Assembly: GCA_947561395.2 (NCBI GenBank)
Contig: OX387195.1
Location: 3,175,828 to 3,239,827, forward strand
Source: Buxus sempervirens
Taxonomy: Eukaryota > Streptophyta > Magnoliopsida > Buxales > Buxaceae
DNA length: 64,000 nt
Direction of reading: 5' to 3'
Part shown: positions 23,574 through 36,207 of the stretch, piece by piece
Position numbering within the stretch: position 1 is the stretch's first letter
Layout: each line of letters begins with the position of its first letter
Translations under genes and position numbers: made by a program
The notes under the pieces: model-generated
The model's input: the letters and a program-made list of their open reading frames with translations, nothing else
Database searches by the model: none
What the model was told of the DNA's origin: nothing

Positions 23574-25984
23574 TGTAAAACCCCATTTCGAGTAGAAAAC
23601 AAAATAAAATAATAATGTTATAATAAAATAAATTAACAGTCACAGTAAGGAGAATAAACAAGTAATAACAGCAGATGGAAATATATATATATGCACATAT
23701 AGATGTTGGTGCTGGTTAAATCAAGCTTTATTATTTCTGGGAAAACTTGTGGTCATCAGGGTTCAAAAATATATAAATAAAAATATAATATGGTGGGAAT
23801 ATTCGGCCCGGGAATAAATAGAAAGGGGGGGCTAATAATTGTAAATCCGGAAAACCCTGCACTAGTGAGGGGTAAAAAGGGGATTTCTAAAAATAAGGGT
23901 GAATTAGGTTAAATCCGGGTGGTGTCTATATAAATAGCTAACTCATACAACTTCTCGGGGATTTGGGGAAAAGGTCGCGGCTCTGGAGAGAGTTAGGGTT
24001 TCCGTCTGTCTCGAAGTCAAAAATCTCCAGGATGGCCGGAAGCTTGAAGAAAGTCTTAGTAATGTGAGTAGCACGGTTTTACAACTGGGGTTTTGTGTTT
24101 TATGTTTCTCTCGAGCTTACTCTGATGCATGGTTTATATATTAAGTGATGGTATGAGTTTTCTGGTTTTTCTGGTTTTCAGAAAGTTGCATGAACAGAGT
24201 CTCCGGATTGAAATTATAATTGAAAATGAAAGTGTTTAGATTAATTTCAAATATGGTTGGGAAGTCTTCTGGGAGTAGTAGGAGTGTACTGGAGTAGTTA
24301 CAGACCTTCACAAACCGGCCAGTCATGTAGATCTCAAAATAACAGAGAAATGAAAACCACAGGGGGTATCCGCTCATCTCGCGCTCACCGGCGTTCACCT
24401 CGGAGGTAAGCGCCCCGTTAATAATGACCTACCGCCGATCCCGCGCCCACCTCGCGCTCATCTCGCGCGAAGTAGAAAACGAGGCGCCCATCTCGCGCGA
24501 ATCTCGCGCCCACCTCACGCCCATCTCGCGCTCATCTCGCGCTCACCTAGCGTCGGGTGAGCGGCAGGTCGATTTTGCCCTTTTTCTTCACCGCCGACCG
24601 GCGCTCACCTCGCGCCCACCTCAATAGGTGAGCGGCAGACCTATTTTGCTTCCCGAAATGGAATTTCTGATTTGACCAAGAGTATTTGCACTTCTTAGGG
24701 GTTAAACCACTTCACTATTCACTTGGTTAGGAACCTGGGAAAACCATTTTGCCTATGAAATTAATAGAGGAAAAATTTGTGAACCTCTTAAGAGTTTTTA
24801 AGTTGGGTTTAGGTTACTTATGAGTATTGTGCCGGACACCAAACTAGTAAGAGTTACCAGTTACTTTTCCTTGTTCTATACACTGTTTTGATTGAGAAGT
24901 TCTTGTATTTCTGGTTTCACTTGTTGGAAACTTTATACGTATTGAAAGGTTTTCTTTGGTATGAATGGATTGAGTTTTACTTTCATATGACTTGTGTTAC
25001 GAAAATGAGAAATTACTGAATGTACTTGAGGTACTGCTTGGTCCAGAGGGACAGGTGATGAATTGTGATGAGAAATTACATGATGTGGAATGAATGGTTT
25101 TGTTTTGATATTGAAATCGAGATTATACGATGTTTACTGTTTTGGTCTAGCTTGTCCTGGATCCAGATGTTTAAGCTTAGTATTGTGATGCTTTTATTTT
25201 ATTGGTGTAATGGCATGGCCATGGAGTGTTGCCACGACTGGTGTAGAGCAGCCAGAAACCCTGAGTAGGCCTGGTTGTCAATGCCGAAACCCTGAGTAGG
25301 CCGGCATTGGATGACGAAACCCTGAGTAGGCCGTCATTTCAGAGTATCCGAAACCCTGAGTAGGCCGGAACTGTGTACATGGAGGTGTGGATGTCGCTCT
25401 GGCATGTTGATTACCCAATTAAATATTTGTATGACATTGACCACGTGGTTTTGTCGTTTACTTATCAGTTAGAATACCTTGGGATACTTAGTGGAAATTG
25501 TCTTATTGAGGCATGGACTATATTATTAATGTTCTCTGAAACTGATCTGGGTTTTGTTGACCAAGGGATTTCCGATGTTAATTGCTATTAGTTAAATGGG
25601 TTCCTATACTCTTGGGTCAACAATTACTGTCAGCAGAGTACGCAGGCTTCACCGGTTGTTCCTTGTTTTCTCGTCTGATTATTCGATCATAGAATTTTTA
25701 AATTTGAAGATGTGTATTCTTGCATGCATGTGCTACTTGCTGAGATATTCGTATCTCACTCTTTTATTTCTGTTGTTTTTCAGATACGTATGGAGAGCCG
25801 ATAATTGCGGGTAGTGAAAATTTGGTCATGTGAGTTTTCATGTTGGGATTTGTTTAGCGCACTCTATTGCATAAAAATATTTAGTTTCATGTTTTCTTTA
25901 CTCTGGTAGTTTGATCCTGTTAATTTTAATAACCTCTGGATACGAGTTACGGGTTTTCATGTGACTCGGATCCGGGGCGTTACA
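23574..25984 (+). mobile_element. Nested solo LTR, TSD CTTGC
   Basis: It starts TGTAAAACCCCATTTCGAG and ends CCGGGGCGTTACA, flanked by CTTGC at 23569-23573 and 25985-25989. Length is 2,411 bp. A TATA box (TCTATATAAATAGC) lies at about 23924. A GC-rich patch repeating CTCGCGC and CGCTCACCT is at 24366-24640. A short array of AACCCTGAGTAGGCCG is at 25256-25370, and the conserved UUCG hairpin is at 25742. The same subfamily as the LTR ending at 31649. Confidence 0.92.
25742..25757 (+). promoter_or_regulatory. Conserved LTR hairpin, UUCG loop
   Basis: GAGATA-TTCG-TATCTC: a perfect six-pair stem with TTCG loop. It is followed by a T-rich tract and TTTTTCAGATAC. Confidence 0.6.
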
Positions 25985-26109
25985 CTTGCACTTGTTAGAA
26001 AAAGTTTTAAAATCCTTCGTGTTTTGTTGAGTATAAAAGCCCATTTGCCATGGTCTGGGACGGGTCGTGCCTTGGAGGGACAAGTTTGGTTCCGGGTCGT
26101 GACATCTAG

Positions 26110-27480
26110 AAACTAAGGAGATAAGTTTGCTATTGGATTAGACATTAACCTGTTGGAGCAGAGAGGTGTTTATTACAGGAGATGAAGAGATGTCGATTAA
26201 ATAATTTCTTTAATCTGGTGACAAGTAAGCAGCCACATCAGCAATGATGTGGAGCTACCAGGTTTGAGAGTCTTAAGGATTAGCGTTTATTATCCAAAGT
26301 AGAAACTACTTGAAAATTAATCTCAGATGCATCATCTTAATCATTTTGCGTTTCGTTTCGAAGAACACCGTTATACACAATGGCACAAATTGGTCTGTCA
26401 AATGTTTACCTCTTCTACTAATTGAAGATGTAAAAATACAATAAAACAGAGTAGTTCACCTCCTCCTAAAATGAGTATGGGGAAGTGTTGCAGCTTTTCT
26501 CATCTAGTTATAAAGGATCTCTGCAAGACTAAAAAACATTCCCCGAGAGCCTTCCATACTGAAGGTGGTAATTGAAAAGTCTCCAGTGATCGAAGCACAA
26601 CTACATTCCACTTAAGCCACCATTACAACCAGCAGTAGCTCTAAAAGATTATTTTATAGGGCTTTTTGCATTCATACCCCTACGTTATAATATATTTACA
26701 TCTATATCCTCTTGTTTTTAAAATTTATATTTATATCCTTCCATTTTATATAATTGTTGCAATCATACCCATGACATTAAAGTTCATTCAATTTTGTTAT
26801 TTATTTTTGTTAAATTACTAAAGTAACCTTGTATAAAATAAAAATATCTTGCATTCATCCTCCAATATTATTATATAAATTCATTTATGTCTTTATATTA
26901 TTATATTTATTTCACATATACTTTTAAGTCATTGATATTAATTTCCTCATTAATAACTTTTCATTTGAATTCCACCTAGACCCATAGTTATTTGGTTATT
27001 TAATTTTTTTATCTTTTAGAAGGTTAATTTAGTCATTTAATAAAAATAAATAGCAAAAGTTAATGGAATTTGATGTTAAGGGTACAAGTGCAACAATTAT
27101 GCTAAATTGGAGGATATAAATACAAATATTAAAAATAAGAGGATATAGATGCAAATTTATCATAATGTAGGGGTATGAATGCAAAAAGCCCTATTTTATA
27201 TGGGAGATTAAGAGGTATGGATTTACTATAGGAGACGTTACAGGAGAGGAAGAGGCAGGTGTTGCAATAATTATAGGCGGAGACGTCTTCCGTTTTGGGA
27301 AGCAGGCAATCGTATTCATTTTTACATTGGTTGAGTTGCTAATGTGAGGAAACTTGAAACAGAGAGCATTGAAGGTGTTTGAGTAGGCAGACACGTCAAA
27401 TATGACGTGGGGCTATGAGGGTTGAGAGCTTGAGGTTTGAAGCTCTGTGGTGAGTTTTGGGAAATGACCGATTGCTATAT
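26110..27480. other. Unassigned sequence with a possible AT-rich element, no convincing gene
   Basis: This continues the pre-insertion DNA of 16072-17387. At about 26655-26780 ('gggctttttgcattcatacccctacgttataat...') and 27050-27195 ('...cataatgtaggggtatgaatgcaaaaagcccta') the sequence is inverted-repeat related. That suggests an old MITE of about 540 bp (26657-27193) with AT-rich interior. A small minus-strand frame at 27191-27394 has no recognisable domain. Confidence 0.5.
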
Positions 27481-27485
27481 ATATA

Positions 27486-27562
<77 letters not shown>
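27481..27562. repeat. (AT)n microsatellite, about 80 bp
   Basis: Almost uninterrupted AT dinucleotides, with a TCTATA interruption near the start. The minus-strand frame over it is low complexity and not a gene. Confidence 0.95.
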
Positions 27563-27565
<3 letters not shown>

Positions 27566-27574
27566 TTTGCGACA

Positions 27575-27662
27575 AGAGGTTGGTCTATTTACTACTAGAG
27601 GTTGGTATATTTGCAACCAAATGTTGGTCTATTTGTTACTAGAGGTTGGTTTACTTGTTGAG
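27575..27662. repeat. 22-bp tandem repeat, four units
   Basis: Units read approximately GAGGTTGGTCTATTTGTTACTA, with one to four changes each. It sits between the AT microsatellite and the truncated LTR. Confidence 0.75.
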
Positions 27663-28189
27663 TTTATTTGTTAAGGTCTAGCTTGTCCTCAATCCAGAGT
27701 CTAAGCTTAGTAATGTGATGTGTTGACTTTATTGCTGTAATTGCATGGCCATGAGTGTTGCCATGACCAGGGTAGAGTAGCCCGTATCCTTGTATAGGCC
27801 GGGTTGTTAGTGTCGATACCCGGAGTAGGCCGACATTGGATGACAAAGTTCCCGGGTAGGCAGTCATTTCAGAGTACTGAGCCTATGTTGGCAGGACTGT
27901 GTACCAGGAGGCTTGGATGTCGCTCTGGCATGCGAATTACCCAATATAAGTGAACTACATAACATTGACCTCGATGATTTGGTTTTATCGGTAATTTTAT
28001 TTCCAATTGGTCTGCGGTGGCCCATGATAAATACTCCAATTGGTTCTGAGTGGCCCATGATAAACACTCATCTTTCTGAAAATTATGATTTCATCAAAGA
28101 TGTTTTGATTTGAGAAATATCTATTGGATTGTTTTGAGAAAAATGGTTTTTATTGAAACGAGGTTTATGATTACATTGGATTTCGTGAA

Positions 28190-31181
28190 TGTCAGCACTC
28201 ATTTTTGCGCGCTGAAAGTGCTGAAAATGAAAACCCTAATGAAAAGTCAAACCCGAAAGGGTCAAAAGTTGACTTTTTGATCCGATGTGAATTTACCACC
28301 AAACTTCATACCATTGGAAAGAGGACTTCGATACGATTCTAACGCAATTGAGTTTGCTCAAATCAGAGTCCGAATAAAGAAGTTATGGGCTAGTCAAATC
28401 TGGAAATTGCAAAAATTGGATTTTTGCTAAATCCCGAATTAGCTGCTCAATTGGATATCAGCAGAAAGAGCACATCGACACGATTCCAATGCAACTGAGT
28501 TGCTGGAATCGGAGTCTCGGATAAAGAGATATGAGCAAAACTAGCACCGGGACGCGACTTTGCACTTTTACTAAAAAACCCAAATTTGCTGCTAAATTCT
28601 AGCTCAGTGGATGGAGCATCTCAACCTGATTCCAATGACACTAATTTTGCTGAAATCGGATATTAGATGAGGAATTTATGAGCAGTCAAAAATCTCAGAA
28701 AATCTACACACGTGGCCAAAGGCTGAAGAAAGGACATCAAATAAAAAATCTAATAACATAATATGATAAATATCTATTCACTAAATTAAGTAAAAAATAA
28801 ATAAAAAATTTTGAAGACACATGTGCGTCTTCAACAAAAAAATCAAGGGAATAAAATAATATAAAAATAAAAAATGAAAAAATAAATAAAATAATTAAAA
28901 AAAAAACCAATGGATAAACGCACATGGGATAAGCCCATGTGCGTTGGACGGATAAGCTCGACAGATGTCTCCATTGCAACATTTTATTTTCAGTTATGGG
29001 TTACAAAAAATTTACTGTTTGGTTCAATTTTTTTACAATAAATAGATAGGGGGATCCAACCTATCTCGATCATCTTTTGACTGTCCCCTTCGTCCAACCT
29101 ATCTTTTTTTCTTCTTGGCTGTCTCTTTCATCCCCCACCAGCTCTTTTACGACCGGTCAAATTTCTCACACTTCTTCAACCTTCTAATACCTTTCTTTGT
29201 TCCCATCTTGCCCCTCTAAACACCCATTTTAACCCTCTTGACTCTTTTACTTTCTTGGGAAGCAACCAGAATTTTGGAGATGCTCTAGAGTTGCTGTCAA
29301 CTCTTGTTTGGGACCATCACACGACCAAAGTAAAAAGTGTATTATAAGGTAAGATTCATATTTAGTTTTTTTATTTGGAGGTGCATCGTGCATCAAGTTC
29401 AAGTTAATATAAATGAGTTTTTTTTTATCTATGATGATCATGTTTATTTATGCCTACAACTAATCGTTTTGGGTTACTTTGTGTATATATTATGAGAGTT
29501 CACATAATTTGAAGGGCTCCTCGTACGAATAAGTGGGAAGAGATGGTTGGTAATGGTAAGGTAAATAGGTGTTTTAGGTAATCACTTGTTTTGTTTGTTT
29601 ATTCATTTTCATTATTTGAGGAGGGTTTTGTCCTCCCAAAGATCTATTGTAACCCCAAATTTTCGTCCCCCCTTTGCTTTCTATTAGAGTAAATGGATTA
29701 TTATTTTATTTAATAGCTTGTTTATATCTTGCATATATGTGATCATACAATCATGCATACACATAAATATAGCTTAGCATGCTATGCTTCTTTTTTTTTT
29801 TTTTTTGATGTTTTAAATAAATTAAATAAATTCTATGTACGTGTACAAATAGTTCTTTTTAAGTAAGATTAAATCTTCCACTTGATTGTTTTTTTTTTTT
29901 ACATAAATGTTTTGCTGGATTAATAAGTATCATGTGAGCACATGAATGTTCACGACTAAGATTGCAGATCTATTTGGATTTATTCTTATTAAATATTTAT
30001 ATGAGATTTTAAAACTCGGTTTTCTTAAGAAGTTATTAACATACTTTCTAAGTTATCTTTAGGATTCCGAAACTAACTTGCAAAGCCTATTTAATCCTTT
30101 AAATTCCCTCAACTTTTTTGTTAATGTTTAGTGCTTTGTATCACTATATTCTTGTATGATTGCACGTATGGATTTAGTTTTAGTGCTTGTGCTTACTTAT
30201 GGATGAATTAAAAAGACGTGTATGAATGGTTGGAGGAGAAGGTATGATTTGAGCTCAAAAATGAGCATTTGGGCTGCTGTTCGTGCATTTCAACACCTGC
30301 AAACGACGGCGAACGGCGGGCAGGAGCTAGCGACCATGACCACAGCAAAATTCCGGCCAAAAAGTGATTTCGGGCCGGACCGCACTGGATCTGCAGTCAG
30401 ACCAAAACCGAAGGCTAAGTGGGATCGTCTTTATTAGGGTATTTTAAAATATAATCTTTAGACCCGGTTGAACCCAATCCGACCCGAGTTGATTTGACCC
30501 GAACCCAAGTGGACCCGTGGGTCAGCCCAGACCAACTTTGTGGACCCAAGTCCACCTTTGACCTAAATAATGTTTGTGGGCTTTCCAACGGGGCCCACAC
30601 CCGATCCGGCCCACTAAGGCCTGTTTCCCAATGAATGGGTCAAGGCCATTGATTAAAGGCCTGTGGGCCCATCAAGCCCATTAGCCTCTTTTAAAAATCT
30701 TAACAAATTTAATTAAATGCATGTCTAAAATATTTAAAAACAAAATAACCAAAGACCAACAGGGGTTACCCAATAACCCTACTGGGCCATGGGCTCAAGC
30801 CCAACTTGGTTACCCATGGTTACCCACTTAATAAAAGGTTAGTAAGATAAAATCAAAATAAAAAGGACTTACACCTATGGAAAGTCCCACCAGACTTAAT
30901 CTGATACATGCTGGAAGAGGATAAGGGTGAGTATAGTTGACTCAAACTAGGGTGACCCAAGGGACCTGCTGAACCGGCGGGGCGGACCGGGGTGTCTTTA
31001 GACTTCCCTGGACCGTAATCGAGCACTTAGCCAGAATCTCAAGATGCAGACCAAAATAGACCCGGTTAGGTTACCTTGTGTCCGCCTGCACCCCATCAGG
31101 CGGTGGCGAATCCGAAATTCAATTTTTTTGCAGGCACGCACACGACCCGTGTGCCCTGCCGTGTGATTTCACATGCGCACA
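28190..31181 (+). mobile_element. Nested solo LTR, Tat-like, TSD GTGAA
   Basis: It is flanked by GTGAA at 28185-28189 and 31182-31186, starts TGTCAGCACTCATTTTTGC and ends CATGCGCACA. The first 500 bp are the reverse complement of the 15640-16066 region. The last 150 bp contain the complement of the CCGCCTGATGGGGTGCAGGCG block. The middle (28730-30220) has no match to the two other copies. It therefore represents a divergent subfamily, in the opposite direction to 13406-16066 and 36208-38810. Confidence 0.85.
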
Positions 31182-31379
31182 GTGAATATTCAGATTTTTT
31201 GACATCGATATTACGAACTGACTTACATGTTCAATTTCATTAGCTATATCATTATTGTTTGCTAAATTATTGTGAGCTTAGTTGGATTAATCGTGTTATC
31301 GCTATCGTTACCTGTGTATTATTCGATTCATGTTTTATAACTACGCAAAATGTATTTATGCATGCATGTGCTGCTTACT

Positions 31380-31395
31380 GGGATATTCGTATCTC
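31380..31395 (+). promoter_or_regulatory. Conserved LTR hairpin, UUCG loop
   Basis: GGGATA-TTCG-TATCTC: a six-pair stem with one G-U pair. TTGTTTTGTTTTCAGCTATT follows at about 31406. Confidence 0.6.
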
Positions 31396-31651
31396 ATTCC
31401 GTATTGTTTTGTTTTGTTTTCAGCTATTCTTGGAGAGGACGATACCTGTGGGTAGTTGCTCGGTTATGTGATTTTAGCGTTGTATTGCTGTAATTATTAT
31501 TTTAGTTTGGGTTTGTAGCGCACTCTGATTATCTAGTTATTGTTTGATTCATGTTTTTCCTTCACTCTGATATTGCGATCATGTGTTATATATTAACCTC
31601 CGAAGATGAGTTATGGTTTCGCTATGTAACTTAGATCCGGGGCGTTACAGA

Positions 31652-31663
31652 TGGTATCAGAGC
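31652..31663 (+). other. Primer binding site, initiator tRNA-Met type
   Basis: TGGTATCAGAGC is a full 12-base match to the complement of the 3' end of plant initiator tRNA-Met, two bases after the LTR end. The following leader resembles that after the primer site at 3438, including the phrase CGCTAGATA. Confidence 0.9.
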
Positions 31664-32885
31664 ATATCAGAGTTTTGAAAGGAAACATGAGATAGAAATA
31701 GGAACCCTAGGATGGCCTTGGGGGTTGTGTGTTCGCTAGATAGCACCCTTTTAAATAGGAATATAGGTTGAGAGTGTTCCTTCTATAGATGCAACAGCAA
31801 GCATTATTGTTAAAGGTAAGTTACTAATTCTTTTGCTATATATCTATCTGTTATGATATGGTTGTTAATTGTGATGTATAAATTTTCTCATTGGGATTGT
31901 ATGTCTAGAAAGATTATTTAGATCAATTCAGGAGGTAATTAGAATTCTAAGAAGCAAGTGGTATTGAGATAAGCAGTAAGATGAATGCTTGAGGTTCTGA
32001 GATAATTTTAATTGTTGAATGTCTATATTTGATGCTAGAACAACACTTTTAAATGTAAGTTCTGGAGCGTGTTAGTTAATACTTGGCAAGATCCTTGAAT
32101 ATTGCAGGTTTAGATTGACAAGCGTGCAAGTTGCCGAAGGAGACATACAAGCATAGGTATTTCCTACTTAATCTTTGTTTGTCTTATTGCATTTAATGTA
32201 TACATGATATATTCTTTTATTGAAATAATGTTTTTTTACTTTTGTAAGTGGTAGGATTTGAATTACAGTTGCTAATTACATTGGATTGCGTTGGACTACA
32301 TTGTTTGATGCAAGGGTTGAGAAGTTGCTTAGTCTTACATGGATTCACTATGAACATTAAAGGTTTTGCATATTTTATATTGGTTAGAAGAAGTTGTGTA
32401 ATATATGTTGTTGCATTTTATTAGGTTTATGTATAATTTTTTCTATCATTTTTTTCTATTTATTTGGTTTCACATTGTTGTAGGGAATGAAACTTGTTGA
32501 ATTTGTCCATGTGAATGAGAAATGAGTTTGGAAGTTTTATAATGACAATTCAGAATACTTCATGCCTAGCAAGGTATAGTGAATACAATTATAGCTGTAA
32601 AGATTTAGTTGAAATTGGTGTTGACAGTGCAGAGTGTATTCCATCTTCAACCATTAAATGGAAATATTGAAATGGTTTGACTAATCTCTTATACATGAAT
32701 TAATATTTTCTCTCTTCATAAATGTTGAATTTATAAAAGCATCAATAATATGCGAGCAAAAGTGGATTTTTGGATATTGTCTGATCAGGTAAATTCCTAT
32801 ATGTTATTCTTTTATGTTGACTTTGCAAGTCGCGAACTTGTCATATTTGTGTTGGAAAGTTTGTAGATAATGAATGATGATGCAG
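31664..32885. other. Retrotransposon leader remnant, then unassigned sequence
   Basis: The first 100 bp continue the untranslated leader after the primer site. No gag follows. The rest is AT-rich without open frames and is interrupted by the LTR at 32891; the same locus resumes at 38849. Confidence 0.4.
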
Positions 32886-33366
32886 GAATGTGTAGTGCCC
32901 CAGAACAAGGTTTGCCCTTACGGGGCACCAACCCGTCCCCGAGCCCTACTTATGGGCCCAAGAGAATCTAATTAATTCAATTGACCTGGGCAATTATAAG
33001 GTAATCATCAAAGTGCATAAGCATAATAAGCGTGGAATAAAAATTTCCATCGAACAAAGGTCACCTATATAATAAACTCTAAAATATGATATATGTGTGT
33101 ACAAAAGGCATCTAAGAAGGCTCACCCTCTCTCTCTCTCATATGAACAAACATTTGCAAAAATCAACTCTCAAGTATATAAGTCCAAAAAGAATATTTAT
33201 AATCCTATATATAGTTTCCAAAACTAAAGACAACATCATAAAGAGAACCCTACAATGGGTGGCAGTAGTCCTCGAGTCTATACTCAAGCTTACTCTCAAC
33301 CTTTGCCCCAATACGTGGCTCATCAAAAGGATTTGAAAGCAAAACCGGTAAAACAAAATCATACGT

Positions 33367-33380
33367 GAGACGGAAGTCCC
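33367..33380 (-). promoter_or_regulatory. Conserved LTR hairpin, minus strand, UUCC loop
   Basis: On the minus strand, GGGAC-TTCC-GTCTC: a five-pair stem with one G-U pair, preceded by TGCTGCTTACT as in the other LTRs. Confidence 0.5.
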
Positions 33381-35479
33381 AGTAAGCAGCAAACATGTAT
33401 GACTAGAAGCAGTTTATGCAATTTTATAACATCATGATAATATTCTCAGATATAAAATATAAAACTCAAGTCAAAATATCTCAACTGGGTTACACCTAAA
33501 ATCAATTCAATAAACACAATTATACACTGCAAGCATGTCTTGGTAGGACTCGTGGATTAGCGTGTCTCTAAATTAGATTAATGATCACTACCCATTTACC
33601 ACCTACACGACTTACAAAGAGAAACCTACCTAGGGACAACTTAGCAAGCGGAGCACTCACGTATGGGCTGGCAAGTGACAACCAAACCAATAATCAAGGC
33701 CAAGTGGAATACCCCATCTACTGCCGAACTATACCATATGAAACACAAGAACATCCTGCCAATACCCCACAGCGGGTGGTAGCCACAACATCTCTATACC
33801 CCAAGAGGGCTTCACTGATACCTCACAGTGGAAAGCTATATGGACAAGGACATTAACACTAACAAACCAACACTATTACACTTATTAGACTCACTATGGA
33901 TCCAAACTAAGTACAATGCCCAATTAAACGACTCATAACTCAAAATCAAACCATTCAATTCGATGAGTAAAACTAGTGTTTCAGTGCACAAACCAGGGCC
34001 AAGTGGAATTCCCCATCCACTGCCAAACCGTAACACATGCCAAGTGAAATTTCCCATCCACTACCAAATCAACCGAGGCCAAGTAAAATTCCCCATCCAC
34101 TGCCAATAAAGCCATAGGCCAAGAGCCTTGTCAAATCACATAAGAGTTTTTAACCTCACTTTCACAAATCCAAATCGAAGCAAAACAAATGCCATAAAAT
34201 CCACAAAATATAGATTTGATGAATGGGATAGTCTTGGATTCAAAATAAAGTCACCATACCAAAAATCAATGGATTTCAAGACAAAGTTTTTGACCTTGAA
34301 AAATATTCTAAGTTTGGTTAAAAACATTGACTTTTTTGGTATATGATTTTTCTAGACAAATCTACTAGCAGTTTCAGGCTCAAATTTTGATTGTAGTCTA
34401 ATGAAGGGTAGGCAAAATTTTATATAATTTTATGGGCTTCTAAATCCTTCATTTGGGTATCAAACCTAAGAAGTAGTTTTTGATGAAAATTGGGCAAAAC
34501 TGGAATTTTAGGCATGAATTGGAAAATTGACTTTTTATTGGTAAGGAATTAGTTCTTTGGAGTATTTTTAGTGGTTCTAAAAGGGGGGGGGGGGGGGGGT
34601 AAAACCTTATTTACATTTAAAGACTTAAGTAAATGGAAACATAAAAATAACCATGGCATTTAAAAGAAGGGTGCTATGTATGAAGTGTAGGTTGTTTGGG
34701 AAGCTGCTTGGGAAGCAAAAGGTGAAAAACTGTCAAAATTTGGGCTTATGATTAGGTCCGCGATTAATCGCTAACCTAATCCTGTCTCGCGATTAGTTTT
34801 TACAGGGATTGTTTTTGGGGTTCTAGCTTAGGATTAATCGCCAATTTCTAGGATTAATTGCTAGTTCGGGTTTTGAAATTTTTTTGGCTATTTTCCAATA
34901 CCAAATTCATACAAACCATTTCTAACCTTTCCAACATTAAGAGGGATAATTATAAAACATCCCAACATTCTTAAAAACACCTTCCAAAATAGAAATTCAT
35001 CCCAAACATAACAAACACAAATCTGCGTGCATTACACGTCATTCAACATGCCAAACTCAAACCAAAAACTAAAATATAATCATGTAGGTGGAAATCCACA
35101 GCAAACCAGTAGAAAATCAAATAGAAATGTTATTCAACCAAAACGCTACACATTTTAGAAATAAAAACCAACATGCAAGACCATTTCCTCAAATCAATCA
35201 AACGATAGAGAGAGAATATGAATTTTGATAATACATTTTGGTTTGAATGGTTTACTACTTACTTGTTTAATGTAGAAGTCACTTCCCCTTCAATCTCTCT
35301 CCTTCTTCTTCAAGTGTTCAAGCAACTACACAATCCTTCTTTTGTTCTATACGTTCAACACAGGGAAGAGGGTTCAAAACACTTAGAATTTTAGTTAAGG
35401 CATCCTTTTATATGCCCTACTTTTGATCTTTCAAATTTGCCCCTCAACAAAGCCTTTATCCCACTAAATCCTTAGGGCG

Positions 35480-35720
35480 TACCTAAGGCATACTAGGGGG
35501 GTACTTTAGTGTTATGTGGTCAAGGGGGTATAATTTAGGTATGCATGGAGGGTTTGCCTTAGTTATATAGGGGGGGGTACCTTGGGTATACTTGAGAGGT
35601 ACTTTAGGTACTCTTAGGAGGTACTTTAGGTACACTTGAGAGGTACTTTGGATATACCTAGGTGGTATACTTGGGAGGGTGTACATTTGGTTTACTTGGG
35701 GGTGTGCTTTAGGTGTACTT
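35480..35720. repeat. Degenerate ~22-bp tandem repeat
   Basis: Repeated phrases AGGTACTTTAGGTACACTTGAG and variants, eight or more copies of uneven spacing, inside LTR 32891-38848. Confidence 0.6.
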
Positions 35721-36207
35721 GGCCCAAATTGTTATTAATGAAGGTTTAAGAAAGATCTAGGAGTGTTGCAATTTGAATATGGGCACAAAACAATAAATCT
35801 AGAAATTTTGTACTAAACGCGTGAACGTTAAAGTTGGACGTTCCAGAGTTGAACTTTTATCAAACAGGTTCCAAAGAAAATAACTCAATGCCCGCACGTG
35901 ATCTGTGCGCGTTAGAGACTTGGTTCGAGAGTTTGCTCAACGCGCGATTCAAGGTCCACATGCTAAGGCAAATTTTCACACTAAACTTCAAATTTTCAGA
36001 ATTTGATTTCTAATTCACTAGAGCTACTTAGAGGGTATCTTAGCCAATTGAAATTTAAACATAACATTAATTAAGCTTACTTTAATAACCTTCAATAAAG
36101 TTCAATTTGCTTCCCCAAATTCTTAAGCATGATCCACATCCACCTCATTTTCATAACACAAGTACTTAATTAGTCAAATAATCCCACTGTAAATGATTAA
36201 TCTTGAC

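Larger units (their letters stand above)
17393..26104 (+). mobile_element. Solo LTR (host of two nested LTRs), TSD TCTAG
   Basis: It starts TGTGAAACCCCGTCCC and ends GGGTCGTGACA, flanked by TCTAG at 17388-17392 and 26105-26109. Without the two inserted elements and their duplications it is about 3.38 kb. Inside are a GC-rich patch of GCTTGAGCG/CTCAAGCGG words (18225-18400) and two tandem arrays (19575-20125). Near the 3' end is the conserved hairpin, which is split by the insertion at 20376. No PBS, gag or pol. Confidence 0.9.
27664..31649 (+). mobile_element. 5'-truncated 5' LTR followed by a primer site
   Basis: The left edge (GGTCTAGCTTGTCCT...) aligns with about 25145 of the solo LTR 23574-25984. 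The right end is CCGGGGCGTTACA directly before a tRNA-Met primer site. It carries the GTAGGCCG array (27780-27880) and the conserved hairpin at 31380. A 2,992-bp Tat-like LTR (28190-31181) is inserted within it. Native length present is about 1 kb. Confidence 0.8.

Noticed and set aside
27413..27616. Minus-strand frame of 67 codons
   Set aside because: Translation of the AT microsatellite (alternating Ile/Tyr).
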